58,406 bases of DNA, taken from NCBI GenBank assembly GCA_037176905.1, contig JBBBWG010026723.1, positions 1 to 58,406 on the forward strand. The letters run 5' to 3'. The notes below the pieces were generated by a model, which saw only the letters and a program-made list of their open reading frames with translations, made no database searches and was not told the origin of the DNA. Every line of letters starts with the position of its first letter. The first letter of the stretch is position 1. The stretch comes from Azolla pinnata (lineage: Eukaryota; Streptophyta; Polypodiopsida; Salviniales; Salviniaceae). The position numbers were made by a program, and so were the translations under genes. Positions 20,490-32,930 of this stretch are shown here, in pieces.

Positions 20490-23400
20490 ATGGCGGGGAT
20501 CATGGAGCTCCTCGGCGATGGCGCCGCAGCTGCAGAAGAACCGCCTCGCAGATCCGAGATCGCCCGGATCAGGCTCCGTTTCGAGGGCAGCGACATCCTC
20601 AGCCCCCAGCAGCGCCACGACGGCCTCTCCAACTCCTGGTTCCTCCTCCAGCCCCGCCTCCGCTGCATCGCCGACCTCGCCGCCGACATCGTCTCCGCCT
20701 TCCGCCTCCTCAAGTCCTGCCCCCATGGCATTTCCCTCAAGGTACGCATCCATTTCGTTGATACGATGCCATGCATGCATTCGCATATCTGCAGATACAG
20801 GATAATACAACGCACATGATGCTGGCATGGATGCACGCATGCATGATGCTTGCATAGATGTAAACTGTAATGCACGGCACTTACATATATACATGTACAT
20901 AGAACACACAGCGACTCATACACTACATGCATGCATGCATGCATACATGTATACGTTTTTGCGCATCGACTCGAGTATCACACATACATTGCATGCATGT
21001 ATGCCAGGGGATAAGCTTTCTTATGTGCGTCGAAGAATGTACTTGCTACACACATGCATACACATTAAGGCATATACACCTACGCATACATTTGTGTGGA
21101 TATACATAGGATTGTTTGTATGTATGTATCTACTAGCCTGTATATGTATGCATTGCTATGATTGATGGAGATTAGTACATACATGTTTACCTCCCTATAT
21201 ATGCTGGATAACCATTCCCAACGGCTATCATTGCGATCAGCATTGTGATCGAAATTGTCGTGATGCTGCTGCATAGCTGCAAAAATTATGATTGTTCTAT
21301 GTTGATTCACTTCTGCAATTGTTTTTGATTTTTATCCATATCATGCATAACCACCAGAACCGTTGTGTGTAGTCCATGATTTACTGAAGTGATACCTAAC
21401 ATAAACGTTACATTTATTTACTTGCTGGGCGGGTTGAAGGTAAATGTTTATTTTACTTGGTTGCTCTATCCTTTTCCTGGAATCATCGATCTAATCGTTT
21501 GAGAATACATTTAGATGGACAATTTCACGTTACCACCATCACAGCCGATTCATCTGCTAAAAGACAAGGATATTGTGAGGTAAACAACTAATTTTTTACA
21601 CTTTCTGATGTTACTGTTACATTGATGCTTCTGTACTGGAATAATATTGAACATGGGCGGAATTCTAAATTTTGTTTTCACTGCTATGTATATTCATTGC
21701 CAAAGCACTGTTTAGGGTTTACTATTCTCTGCTTAAATAATATGATCTACTACATGATTATGACTTCGTTAGCATCTCGTATGCAGTATTATTAAGAAAG
21801 TCGTTGCAAGCAACCTAGTTGATGAAGGATTTCTGCTTAGAGATAGTTCCAGCCTTGATGGGTTCAATGCAAATGGACATCTTGGCATTAAATGTTCTGC
21901 TCTTGATGAATTTGAGAGGGAATCTGGAGGTTATGAAAGTGAAAAAGAGGAAGATGCACCAGAGATACGACATGATGTTGTTACTGAAGATCTGAGCACG
22001 AGTCCTTTGAAGCCAAAACACAGAAAGCGGAAACATGTCGAGAGTGAAAGGTCTTCTCTTTGATTTCAGCTGTATTTAAAAACTTGTTTGCTTTCTGACG
22101 TGACATCATTTTGAAGAAAACATAATGTATTGTATTACAAACTATTCATAACTTCTTTGCACTACCAGGGATTTGGGAACAAGCATGAAGAAATCAAAAC
22201 AAAAGAGACAGAAACATAGTCGAGACCAGAGGTTAGCTCTATCATACTAATTGTCACGTATAACTTGTTCTACACTTGTTTTTCTCCATTTCATTACTTC
22301 ACGTTTACCATAACATACTGCACTTCTCGTCTTCATTCTTTGACTCTCTTTACTTGATGTGAATTTATCTCCTCTAGTTTTTTTTATCCATGGAAAAAAC
22401 CATAATTTGAACACTTCATGTATCACTTACCATACCAAACAACACTCGTTCTGGAATCGGAAGAAGGCATATGGCCCTTCTTAGCAAAATACACATGATA
22501 AAATAGAAGCCGAATTTTGGTGGTCATTAATAGTCATACATGTAACGCATTGCTATCAGATAAATGGGAAGTAATTACGGTTTCATTTGGTTTGTAGATT
22601 TGTTTAATGAGTAGTACACCATTATAAAGTGGTCAACTGCCTAGGCTGACTCATTTTTTTGAATTTGCACCATTTCCCTATGGAATTTCCTGTAACCAAT
22701 CCTTTCTGCACTGTACTGGTGGTTTATTTGAACATCTCACTATCTCACTATATCAGAGTCATGTATGTCACATCCATGACACTGTCCTTACCTTTGGTAA
22801 CTATATAAGTTTGCATACTTTACCCAGTTTCCCTGGAACAATTGTAAAGTTATTCTCATTTCCTCTATTTATGTGAAGTTTTTTATATCCATTTCATTAG
22901 CAGCCATACTTTTTTTATATGAGTACTTGACTCTTGAGGATGTCTCTGAGATTCCTCTTCGCTCTTGGCTCTAATCACTCCATAAATTTGAAAAATTTCT
23001 TCCATCCTTCCCCTACCTAGGAAGGCGGATTGGGTCTCACAAGAAAGTTTTAAGAGTTTGAAAGATTAAAAGATTATATTATATTTTAGCATGCCATCAT
23101 CTTATCTTTTACTTTGTTTTTCCTTCTACTTTATATAATTGAGTGCAGATTTTTCTGTGAAAAACTGCAGGGTATTTTTTTATGTATAAGCTGAAAATTT
23201 GTTTTCATTATTAAGAGTGTTTTAATGATATTGCATAGAAAAAAAAACCTTAAATATCCTTGGAAGTTCAGCATGGTAAGATAATATAGTTGGTGCTAGA
23301 ATTATCCGAGTTTTCATAGGATGAGGTTACTTATGGAGAGTTTGGTGCTACAAATAAATTGCTGCTTTGTTTAATGGTCCTTGGTGGGGTCGACCTTTCT

Positions 23401-26400
23401 GCCCAGATTATGGGCAGAAATGGTCATTCTTCCATATCATGCATGTTCTCCTGAAAGACAGTTATCCTGCACAGCATTGTACTTTCTGTACTATTGTTTA
23501 TTATCTGTATGGACAGATCCATTAGAATTTCCGTATCTGAAGTCCTCTTAATGCTACTTTGTAGGGATGACGACCTTGAAGCCACAGAAGAGAATACTGT
23601 GGTTGACGATGGAAAATTGAAAAGAAAGAAGCCAACCACTCGACATAAGGAAAAAAATGAGGTTCTCAATAGCAGCATGGAAAAGAGCTTTTACAAAATA
23701 GAATCTCCAAAGGTGCAAACAAAGAAGGGTAAGAAGTCATCCAGTGAGGTGAAGAAAAATATGAAAAAAGATGCAACAGTTTGTGGTCGCAAGGAACATA
23801 CTGAAAAAGTGAAGGATGACAAAGATGATGCATCCTCTACAAGGTAATTTAATTTTTGATTCGTGTCCTTATAATAATCGAGTTCAAGTTGACTGGATAA
23901 GCGTATGTGGTCAGCTTTTAACTACCTGTGAAGGAAAACCCATAGTCATGTCTTTAAGATTCAAGCTTATATGGTTCTAGTATGGTGTCTATGAACATGT
24001 GGAAGATAAGATTTGGTGTTTCCAGAGCCACTCACGAGTGCATTGTATTTTTAAAGTAACATTGATTCCTCATGTAATAAAGGGAATCTAACCGTTTCAG
24101 AAGATTGAGTGACGACTTCAAGTACTATTGTTAGAATGCATTCTTCATGGAAGCTGATAAAACCAGCCACGTAAAGATAAGAGAGTTTGCAACTTTGCTG
24201 GAAAAGATCCACTGTGATTAGTCAAGTAAGTTGTTCATTAATCACTAAGGGGTCACCCCTGTACGTGAAGTATTAGGAGTGCAGAAAACATTTGTTGAAG
24301 AGCCGTTGAACTCTTATGTAAGGAAAATGCTCACCAAGGTTCACAAATACTGTATCTTAGCGTTTGGAAATAGAGAATGCAATGTGACAGTGAGCATGTT
24401 TAAGCACTGTGTTGGATCTCTGCAATTGATCATTTTCTACTCCCTTATAGATCTTTGTGTCGTACTAACTCAATGTTATAGATATTTAACTTGGCTATAT
24501 GGGGATGTGAAAGGATCATTGTTGATGATAATGGCTAACTGTGTTTTTTGAAACTATTTTCAGCTCAAGTAGTGAAACACTGGAGGATGAAGAGAACATG
24601 TCAAATGTTCCCCTAGAAACGGAAAGTGCAAAGGCATGTCCTGTAAGCCTTATAGAAGCTACTTTGATAGAAATGCGTGACATTCTGCTAAATGCTATGC
24701 ATGTGGTTTTATCAGAGACCTAGTCGCAGTTCTAGAAGGAAGAAGGCAAAACGTTTCTGGAAACGGACAAATAAAGATATGCTAGAAAGGGTGATGTAAT
24801 TATTGCTGTTCTCACCCCTGACAAACATTTTGTCTATATGCATACAATAATTTTATCTCCACCATTCCTCAGAATAAGACACCTGATGCTGGTAACAACA
24901 CAAGCAACAGAAGCAACCAAGTCTTGCCTGTTTTAGAGAGCAGAATTGAGGATGATGGCGAGGCTGAAGAAGAAAAACTTCCGATTGTTGTAAGACCTGG
25001 CCATATACGATTTGAACCAATCGATGAAGGTAAACTGGTTATTTGTATTGTAGTTTACTCAAACTTTAGCTGCATTTCCTCCAGCTTATGTACATAGACT
25101 AGCGACCTATTATCAGGAGCATTGTGACCACAGCAAATCCTTTTATCATTGATCTGGACATTTAACATCTACTCTTAGCAGGGGCAACGTGGTTAATACT
25201 CTCTCAATTTGCTTTATACAAATGCCTCTTAGTTCTTATTATTTCCCTCGTCGCATTGGCTAACCTCAGGAAAGAGAGAAAAACGGGATAGATTGGCTGC
25301 TCAAATAATACATGTAGCTCCCCGTGTTCAGTTAACATATCTAAAGTACACCCTGCAAAAAAGTGGAGAGAGTCATGTGAGGAAATGAATGAAAAATCAA
25401 GTTTCAGATACTCCTGTCTTACTGTCTTATGGGGAGAAATTCACTTGTAATTTCAGTTAACGTAGTCCTCTTGTGACAGGTAGAAATTCTCAGCCTCTTC
25501 ATAAATGAAGAAACTCCTTGGAAGTCTATGCCGACCTCTGAACATTTTTATGATTAGATAAAATTTTAAGAACTTGTTATCTGCTGAAAATTTATGAGAA
25601 AGCTGTCCCGCTGGTACAATGTTTTGTAAAGAATCTTTTTATTAACTGTGAAACATTCTTTTTCTTTCCAGATGATGATGGCATCGTTGAAGCTCGGCCA
25701 ACTATGGTGTGCCTTAAACCCTTGAAACGTCATTCTTAATTGTCCATTGTATAAAGTGATATTCGTGTGCTAATTAAAGACGACAAATTTTGAATAGCCT
25801 GCATTCAATTGGAATGATGGTATCAGCAAGAAAAAAGGGCAAAGTTGGGGTCAAGAAAAAACCAGAAGAGGAAATAGGAACCAAAAAGAGGGCATTGGAA
25901 TGGAGTGTCTTGGTTCTCAAGCTGTGGAACCTTTTCAAGAGCCCTTTGAGGCTCAAGAAATCCAATATGAAACATTTCCTTCTCTTGAAAGAACTCCACA
26001 GGTCAGTACTCATAGAAGAGAAAAATTCCAGTTCTGTTTTTTTGAGTCATCTAGGACATTTCAATTTGTCATGGACTTTGTACATTTTTCTGATTCTTTC
26101 CATCTTTTATTCCTCCATGCATATCCAGCCATTCATGCAAATTCATTTCTTTCACATGAATTAATATTAAAATATGCATCGATTCTCCGTTCGACTGTTT
26201 CTTAGAGCATTTGTATTTATGGAAGCAACATAGTGGTAGTGCCTCACCATTTTTTCATACAGATTGGTGATATTATTGCTTATCGAATGCTGGAGTTAAC
26301 GTCCTCCTTTACTCCAGAAGTTTCTGATTATCGTGTGAGTGAAGCTTGAGAAATTTCCATTAATTTCTACAATGTGTACATGCATGGCTCTAGATTTTCC

Positions 26401-27405
26401 CTTCAGTACAATGCTATCAGTCATACATAATAATACTATGGTATGATAATTGCAGGTTGGTGAAGTGGTTGAATTTGAAGCTGTCTCTGGAATGCTAAAA
26501 GTTTCCAATGTCCCGAAGTACTCTTCGAGACAAAATGACGACCAACAAGATCAAACAGAATGCAATGAAGACTTGCAGGTGGTTAGACTGAGAATCTCTT
26601 ATGTTTTCTTCTAAAATTTTAAAAGCAATTTAAACTTAGTCAAGATATTCTAATGGTAACAAAAATTTGCTGAATACACTGTAGTTGCCCTTAACACGTT
26701 TAATCTAAGACTAAATATTCCCACAGTAGTCTCAACGAAATCAATGGACTCTTAACATTAGTTAAATACCTATATAGCCCGAGCTTGAAATTCAGATTGG
26801 CAACAGTGTACATTTGCGAAGCATATGTTGCTGAATCTTATATTGTTTACAGCCCCAATTTTATGTTTATTCTGCATGTTGAAAAGCTTTTCTATCAGGG
26901 TGCTATTTTTGTCAACATCTTCCCTTTCAAACTGAAGCTGACTAGTTCCACTGGTGCTAGGTTTTATTAACCGATTTGATTGAGGTCCGGTTAGTAGAAG
27001 GGGCTTCATGTACTGGTCAGAATAACTCTGCGGATGTAGAACCTCCATCGTCCAAGCTGTCTAATCCTGTGACTCTGATTCAAGATTCGATTGTTCATGA
27101 TCACGTGGAGATCGAGCAATATTCGAACTTACAAACCTGCTTACCCCAGACAAATCCTTTGGAGGAGAAACAGAGTTTCACCACTCCAATATTAAGGACT
27201 CGTACGCAACCAGAGGAACTGACCCCAGGTGATGATTTTTCTAGTCAGTGTGATTAGTTTCTTGATGCCGTGACATATACACACACACAAACATATGTTC
27301 AGACATATGTATGTATGCATTTATTCATGTATGTACATCATAGCATCAAGAAACTGGTCAAACATATTTAGGCACAGGCATGCACGCACACATGCACGCA
27401 CATAC

Positions 27406-27437
<32 letters not shown>

Positions 27438-27939
27438 TATATATCCTCAAATATGTGCAGTTGTCCATTTGTATTATTATAGATGTATACTTTACAATGT
27501 ATTTGCATATATGTGAAATGGTGTGTTTATGCGCCTGTGTGAATATATATATATATATAGTGCATATGCATGTAGATAGCTCTAAATGTTATGTGGATGC
27601 ATATATTTATATAATTGGATTGGCATAGATTAGTAACTTATTAAAGTTGGTAAGCGATTGAGTTTGATTGTTGAAGGATAGATGTATATACTCCATATTT
27701 TAAATATCTGTCGATGTTCACTGTCTATGTTCACAGTTTGCGATGAGATATCTGAAGCACTTAGGAAGAGGAAGGAAGAGCTCGTGATGGTACAAACAGA
27801 TCAGTCAAGAGATGGAGGTGATATGGGGAAACTAAAGAGTGTGGAATCTGGGAAGCGGAGCAGGGCATGGGTTAGGAGGGCAGGTGGTCTAGGTGCAACC
27901 ATAGCCTTACTCAGATCACAGATGTCATCTGAAGCTTAA
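20490..27939 (+). CDS. Coilin, Cajal-body scaffold protein
   Basis: Fourteen exons: 20490-20741, 21515-21579, 21787-22050, 22169-22231, 23565-23843, 24564-24642, 24716-24790, 24873-25029, 25672-25706, 25798-26001, 26263-26334, 26456-26578, 26961-27228 and 27737-27939. Phases close to 712 aa. Exons 1-2 encode the N-terminal self-association fold (RIRLRFEG, SCPHGISL, LLKDKDIV). The middle is a charged, Lys-rich disordered region. It then shows RSSRRKKAKRFW (338-349), VVRPGHIRFEP (398-408), FNWNDGISKKKGQSWG (about 426-441) and GDIIAYRMLEL (493-503), the atypical Tudor-like C-terminal part of plant coilins. Exon 14 has the conserved EISEALRKRKEEL. Coilin organises Cajal bodies and snRNP maturation in the nucleus. 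Met5 (20502) is an alternative start. The exon 13 acceptor (GTGCTAG|GTTTT) is the least certain junction. The protein is longer than the Arabidopsis one (about 608 aa, from memory). Confidence 0.9.
20760..21150 (+). repeat. GCATGCATACATG-type RY tract in coilin intron 1
   Basis: Clusters of GCATGCAT, ACATGTACAT and ATGTATGTAT fill the first 400 bp of the intron. They are the same sequence type as the tracts at 13530, 27270, 29235 and 57750. Confidence 0.8.
27270..27625 (+). repeat. ACATACAT/CACA RY tract in coilin intron 13
   Basis: Includes nine ACAT units near 27405-27435 and a TATATATA run near 27545. It lies between coilin exons 13 and 14. Confidence 0.8.
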
Positions 27940-29010
27940 ACCCTGAACCCTTTTTTGTGCTATGCCATAGTTTATTACACTAAACAATCTCTTGTTCGAG
28001 AGAAAACAAAGTTCAATCATGGCGTCAATTTTCTTCACATGGGCTATACACTTGATATTTGCATCTGCTGAGCAGACCTCAAGTGCCAGCCTCTACATAT
28101 ATTCGCGCATATATACACCGAGGTTTGGGTGATCTCAAAGTACCAATTTATTTTCATCGTGGGTGCTCATCTGGTGTTCTTTTATTTTGAAGGGCTAGAA
28201 AGTTTCCTCTAGAACGGCATGGGAAGAGCACAATATGCACAAAAATAAAGAAATGGCTGATATGTGGAGCAAATGCCAATGTTATGAGACACCTGATGAT
28301 GTCAACGAGAAATATTCTGACATATTTGAGGATGTACAAAGAGGCAATTAGCTTTGTTTGTAATGCCTGGATTCATGTTTGTTTTTCTTTGTTTGTTCAC
28401 ATGAGTACATCAAGTCTGAAAGAGGTTGAATCGGATTCGAAACTGCTTAATTAATGTATGTATTTCATGGGTGTCTTTTTCGACACAGTTCTTATCATTG
28501 ACGTTCTTCTGCAAATGGGGAACCATTACCCTTCATTGGACCTTTTTGAGTAAATTCTTCTGTTGTTCTGAATCAACTTCTTTGATCATCGTTTTGCATG
28601 TTTTACTATACCCAATAAAAGTATCTTGCTCGATAGAATTGGTTTTGGAATCGAACAAATTCAGGGTCTTACTTTCTCGATTGCGATGCGTTGGACTTCA
28701 TTGATTTTGTATTTGATGGTAATAGAGGCACGATGGAGTCCCAAGTACATCGAAAGATCGATGACCTTCCCATCGGTGCGTGGAGCTAATTAGACACAAA
28801 ATTAGAGAAGACTTTGAAGCCCTAAACCCTAAACATTGAACCCTGGAGGCTGGTTTTTGTTTTGTGTTTCCTTTTTTCTTCCCTGGTCTGAGATATCGAG
28901 GACTACATCGCGATTCTGTTTTTTGATGGGCAAGCAAACATGGAGTTCTAGGGTTTAGGGTTATGGTTTAAGCTTATAGTTGGGGAGATAAGAGATGGTA
29001 AGGCGTAAGC
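27940..29010. other. Spacer after coilin with no supported gene
   Basis: It starts with the coilin 3' UTR. Beyond about 28100 I see no gene. Isolated CCCTAAACCCTAAA (28818) and GGGTTTAGGGTTA (28952) motifs occur in both orientations. Confidence 0.5.
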
Positions 29011-29012
29011 CG

Positions 29013-29235
29013 TAAACCCTAAACCTAAACTCAAGCCAGAGACAGACAGAGTGGACGCTGAAGCTGTAAACCCTCCTAAACCTAAACTTGAGCAAGAGAC
29101 AGATAGAGCAGACTCTGAAGCCCTAAAGCCCTAAAACTCTAAACCTAAACCTAAGCCGGAGACAGATAGAGCAAGCCCTAAACCCTAAACCCTAAACCTG
29201 AACCCGAGCTAGAGGCAGATAGAGAAGACTCCGAG
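29013..29235 (+). repeat. About 60 bp repeat mixing CCTAAACC with GAGACAGATAGAG
   Basis: Four units each pair telomere-like CCTAAACCTAAAC with GAGACAGATAGAGYRGACTC. It is a second, independent case of a telomere motif fused to a unique core. Confidence 0.85.
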
Positions 29236-29850
29236 AGCACACGCATGCACACATATACATTCATGCATGTGCATGCACGCACGCACGCATACATGCATGC
29301 ACACATACATACATACCTAAATGTAGAACACACATAAACCCACGCATGCATGCATGCGCACACACGTGCTCACACCCATGCACACACACATACATACAGA
29401 CATGCATGCATACATACATTCACACGTGCATACAATAGATACATGCATCCATACATACCTAAATGCATAACACACATAAACCCACGCATGCATGCATGCA
29501 TACATACATCCACACGTGCATACAATACATACATATATCCATACACACCTAAATGCATAACACACATAAACCCACGCATGCATGCATGCGCACACACATG
29601 GTCACACCCATGCACACACATACTTAAAAATTGCTTGCATGCATGCATACATACATTCACACGGGCACACATACATACATACATACATACATACATACCT
29701 AAATGCATAACACACATAAACCCACGCATGCATGCATGCATGCATGCGTGCACACACACATGCTCACACCCATGCACACACACACACACATACATTCACA
29801 CGTGCATGCATGCATGCATACATACATACATACACACATACATATGTATA
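29236..29850 (+). repeat. RY microsatellite with a nested 90-150 bp unit
   Basis: ACATACAT, GCATGCAT and CACACA runs are punctuated by CCTAAATGYATAACACACAT followed by AAACCCACGCATGC at about 29311, 29458, 29548 and 29698. The array ends about 110 bp before the SmG start codon, so it forms the SmG promoter region. Confidence 0.88.
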
Positions 29851-29959
29851 TTGGAAGAGAAGGAACTGCGGCTTCTCTGTGTTTTCCTGTGTTTGCAAGA
29901 GGAGGGCTGATTTCTGGGCTTGACAGGCGAAGGGTGTGTTATAGGCGCTTCTCGTCGCC

Positions 29960-31715
29960 ATGAGCAAGTCAGGGCAGCCTCCAGATCTCAAGAAGTAAGT
30001 CTGCCCTCTTCTCGCTCTCTCTTCTTCTCTTAGGGTTTTGGGTTTTGGGTTTTGGGTTTAGGGTTTTACAGTTCCTTTTCTACTCGCCATCGAGGACAGC
30101 TTCTTGTTTGGTTTCGGGATTTTAGAGATTCCTTGCATGACCCTTGTCTGGTAGCTTCTCTTTTAGGGTTTGAGCCTCCTCGCAAGCGACATTCATTCTT
30201 TGCGTGTGTTTTTCGTTGCTATAATCTGCCGCTCGGACTGTGTTTATTCTTTTGTTGCTATGATCTGCGCGCTCAAAACTGTGCGTATTCTTTGCTGCTG
30301 TGATCTGCAGGTACATGGACAAGAAGCTCAACAGTAAGTCGCCGTTCTTCTACAGCTGCTTCGGTCTCCTTCAAAAACTTCTCTCTTGTTCATTGCGTTT
30401 CTTACTCCGTTGTTGTTTCCTGTCTTTTCTACATTTATGTTTCAAAACAGTTAAACTGAATGCGAATCGAGTAGTTGTGGGCACGTTGCGTGGCTATGAT
30501 CAATTCATGAACCTTGTTCTCGATGGCACAACAGAGATTAATGGAAATGAGAGGAATGAAATAGGCATGGTGGTAAGTCTTCGTCTCTCCACACTCCATC
30601 TGAACAAATTAATCTGAACAAATTAAACAGACATCTACAGTCAATCTAGGAAGAAAAATAATATCAGCGTACCTATAAGATTGTTGGAAATACCATTCGT
30701 TTGCGCCTCTAGAAAGTTGAATAAAAAGAGAATATAGTGAAAATGTGAAGATGCGTCTTCAACGTGATGTGGTATGGTGTGATCTGCTTAGTTTTAGTGG
30801 TAATATAATGCTTAACGCTCATATCTTTGAATGCCTCTCCAATGTGTATATGAATGGAGATTTCCTCTCTCCAATATGAATGTAACTTGCCTAATGTTAT
30901 CCAAAATGTAAAGAATAACCGTCAAATCTAGATTTCTCTCCAATGTGATGGTAAGTAGATGTTGGTAAATAAATGTGACCTGTCTAGCTCTTGCGAAGAC
31001 ATAATCAATAACACGCATCGTCTAGAATACCTTTCCAATACGATGGCAATATGCATGTAAGTTGCCTAGGTCTAGTTAAAAAAAAAAGAAGAAATAGCCC
31101 AGATCTAGATTGCCTGTCCATGTAACTATCACATCTATGGTGAAAGATGAATGTAACTTGTCTATTTTTTAGTAATCAGTAACTATCACATCTACATTGT
31201 CTCTCTGGGTTCCACCTTGTCTAGTGGGTTTGAGGAATGTTTCCATGTTTCAGAGAGACGTGATGCAATGATTTTGGAGATGTTTTAATGGGTCAAGTGT
31301 TCCCAGAATCCTTGTAACTAGACAGCAAGACATGGGCTGTTAGCTGAGGAGAAACTGTAGAAAAGGCTCTGCTGTTGCCTATGGTATGGTTGCATTAAGG
31401 TAAAGGAAGGGCATGAAGCCTACCTTCTCAAATATCGGTTATCTGTTAGGCCTTAAATTGTCCAAAGGACACCCAGCAGACCATCACTACATTGCTTAAC
31501 TGTTGTTTATGGTTGAGAATATTAGTGCTATGCAATTCTTGTTTTCCACAATCTTGCTATGATTCTGTATTCATGGTTCAATGTTTGGTTCCTCGAGCTT
31601 CTATTTGAAGTCATTTTCAAGGTCTGACTCAACTTGCTTCTATTTGCAGGTGATCAGAGGGAACAGTGTGGTAATGATTGAAGCTTTAGAGCCAGTCAGT
31701 AGGCCAATACAGTAG
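29960..31715 (+). CDS. Small nuclear ribonucleoprotein G (SmG)
   Basis: Four exons, 29960-29994, 30311-30333 (23 nt), 30451-30572 and 31650-31715, encode 81 aa, the normal size. The start MSKSGQPPDLKKYMDKKL, the Sm1 segment (IKLNANRVVVGTLRGYDQFMNL) read as NRVVVGTLRGYDQFMNL, and the Sm2 segment IGMVVIRGNSVVMIEALE are those of plant SmG. SmG is one of seven proteins in the Sm ring on U1, U2, U4 and U5 snRNAs, assembled in the cytoplasm and matured through Cajal bodies. It lies about 2 kb downstream of coilin on the same strand. Intron 1 has a GGGTTTT run and intron 3 has tandem repeats. Exon 2 is very short, but its junctions and phase are unambiguous. Confidence 0.95.
30031..30067 (+). repeat. 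GGGTTTT/GGGTTTA run in SmG intron 1
   Basis: Five GGGTTT units of the telomere-like type (TAGGGTTTTGGG) lie about 35 bp after the first donor. This resembles the intronic or leader telo-motifs seen in plant translation and RNA genes. Confidence 0.8.
30760..31200 (+). repeat. Diverged ~100 bp tandem units in SmG intron 3
   Basis: Blocks of CTCTCCAATGTGATGG followed by ATGTAACTTGCCTAG recur about four or five times with substantial drift. Another intron enlarged by local duplication. Confidence 0.6.
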
Positions 31716-32735
31716 ACATGCCGTATGCGTTGGAGAATGGGGGAAGCGAGTGGGTTATAGGTTAATCAAATGTGATGACAAAGAACTTTCATGTATTCAT
31801 GATAATGACATGATCAAAACTTGTATCAAGGGTTCGGACCATGGAATTGTGAGTCTTATGGTGAACCCGGAACTTCCGTTGTTTTTAATTATTAAAATGA
31901 AGGTGATAGAAAAGCTGCTGACTGATACTTTTTAACTTAACAACCTATGGCAAGAAACACAATGGAGTGAGATGAAGTCTCTTTCTTCTTTACCTGAACA
32001 ATATTATTATATATCAGCAGTTGTTCAAAAGAATGCAGGGTCGTTTTATCTTTTATTTAAGCTATTTTGTTCGAGCAAACAAGACATACGATATTAATCT
32101 GGATCATGGTATACACTTATTTGATTGCATTCCAGTGACAAGAACAAAGTGTTGAGGTTCCAGAACAATTAGGTTTTTTGTGCAAGATAAGAAAGCCATG
32201 GCCTGAGCTTGGTAATTGTATATCTGCTGGAAATGTACAATAAATATATACCTTTTTCTTTACTTGCTGCTTCAAGCTGTGAATATATATGGGCAGTAGC
32301 ATGTTTATGATGTTGATTATCTATTGATAAGCTAGCAGTGCAAAAAACTCAGGCCAAAAATGCCACTTCTATTCCTTTGCACATCTTCCCCAGACTCCAA
32401 ATATAAGTCACAAGACATGGTCTAAACAAACCCACATTCGGTTTTCATTTCAATTCTGCTCATTTGCTACAATGTGCCCTGAAAGAATTTGCAGACACTT
32501 GCAAAATATTTAAGCACATGGAAGTTGTGCTCAAAGTTGGATTTTCTCAGAAAGCTTCTTGCACCATCAATCAACCCTTCCGAGAGTGTGCGACTGTGAT
32601 GCATCATCTCACATATATGGATAAACAAACCTCCCCTCTACCCCTTTCCCCCTGTTCTCTGAATATCTATTTACAAACTCCATTAAAAGAGCAACATCTT
32701 CTAACCCGGAGCATGGTATCCAAACCATATGCTCT
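31716..32735. other. Spacer between convergent SmG and MEE22-like genes
   Basis: It should hold both 3' UTRs. I find no gene in it. Confidence 0.5.
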
Positions 32736-32930
32736 TGCAAAAATAGAAATATGTTGCACTTTGCGCCGGTGCTTAGCACAGGCTCTGAATTGAGAGCAAA
32801 ATTTTGTGAACCAAAGAGCGGCCACCAACCTAATAATCATCCATCCTTGAGGAACGAGAAATATGTTGCACTTTCTCCGACACTTAGAGCAGGGACTGAA
32901 TTCAGAATATTTTGCATCCGTGCCCTTAGC
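32736..32930 (-). repeat. Duplicate of the MEE22-like gene 3' end
   Basis: The segment with GAAATATGTTGCACTTT, GCTTAG, CAGGCTCTGAATT and ATTTTG at about 32742-32810 repeats, with changes, coding sequence of the last exon at about 32861-32925. The offset is about 119 bp. The outer copy lies beyond the stop codon. Confidence 0.75.

Noticed and set aside
28240..28345. Possible box C/D snoRNA (TGATGAT and CTGA near 28288-28320)
   Set aside because: The boxes are too close together and no terminal stem or second box pair is visible.
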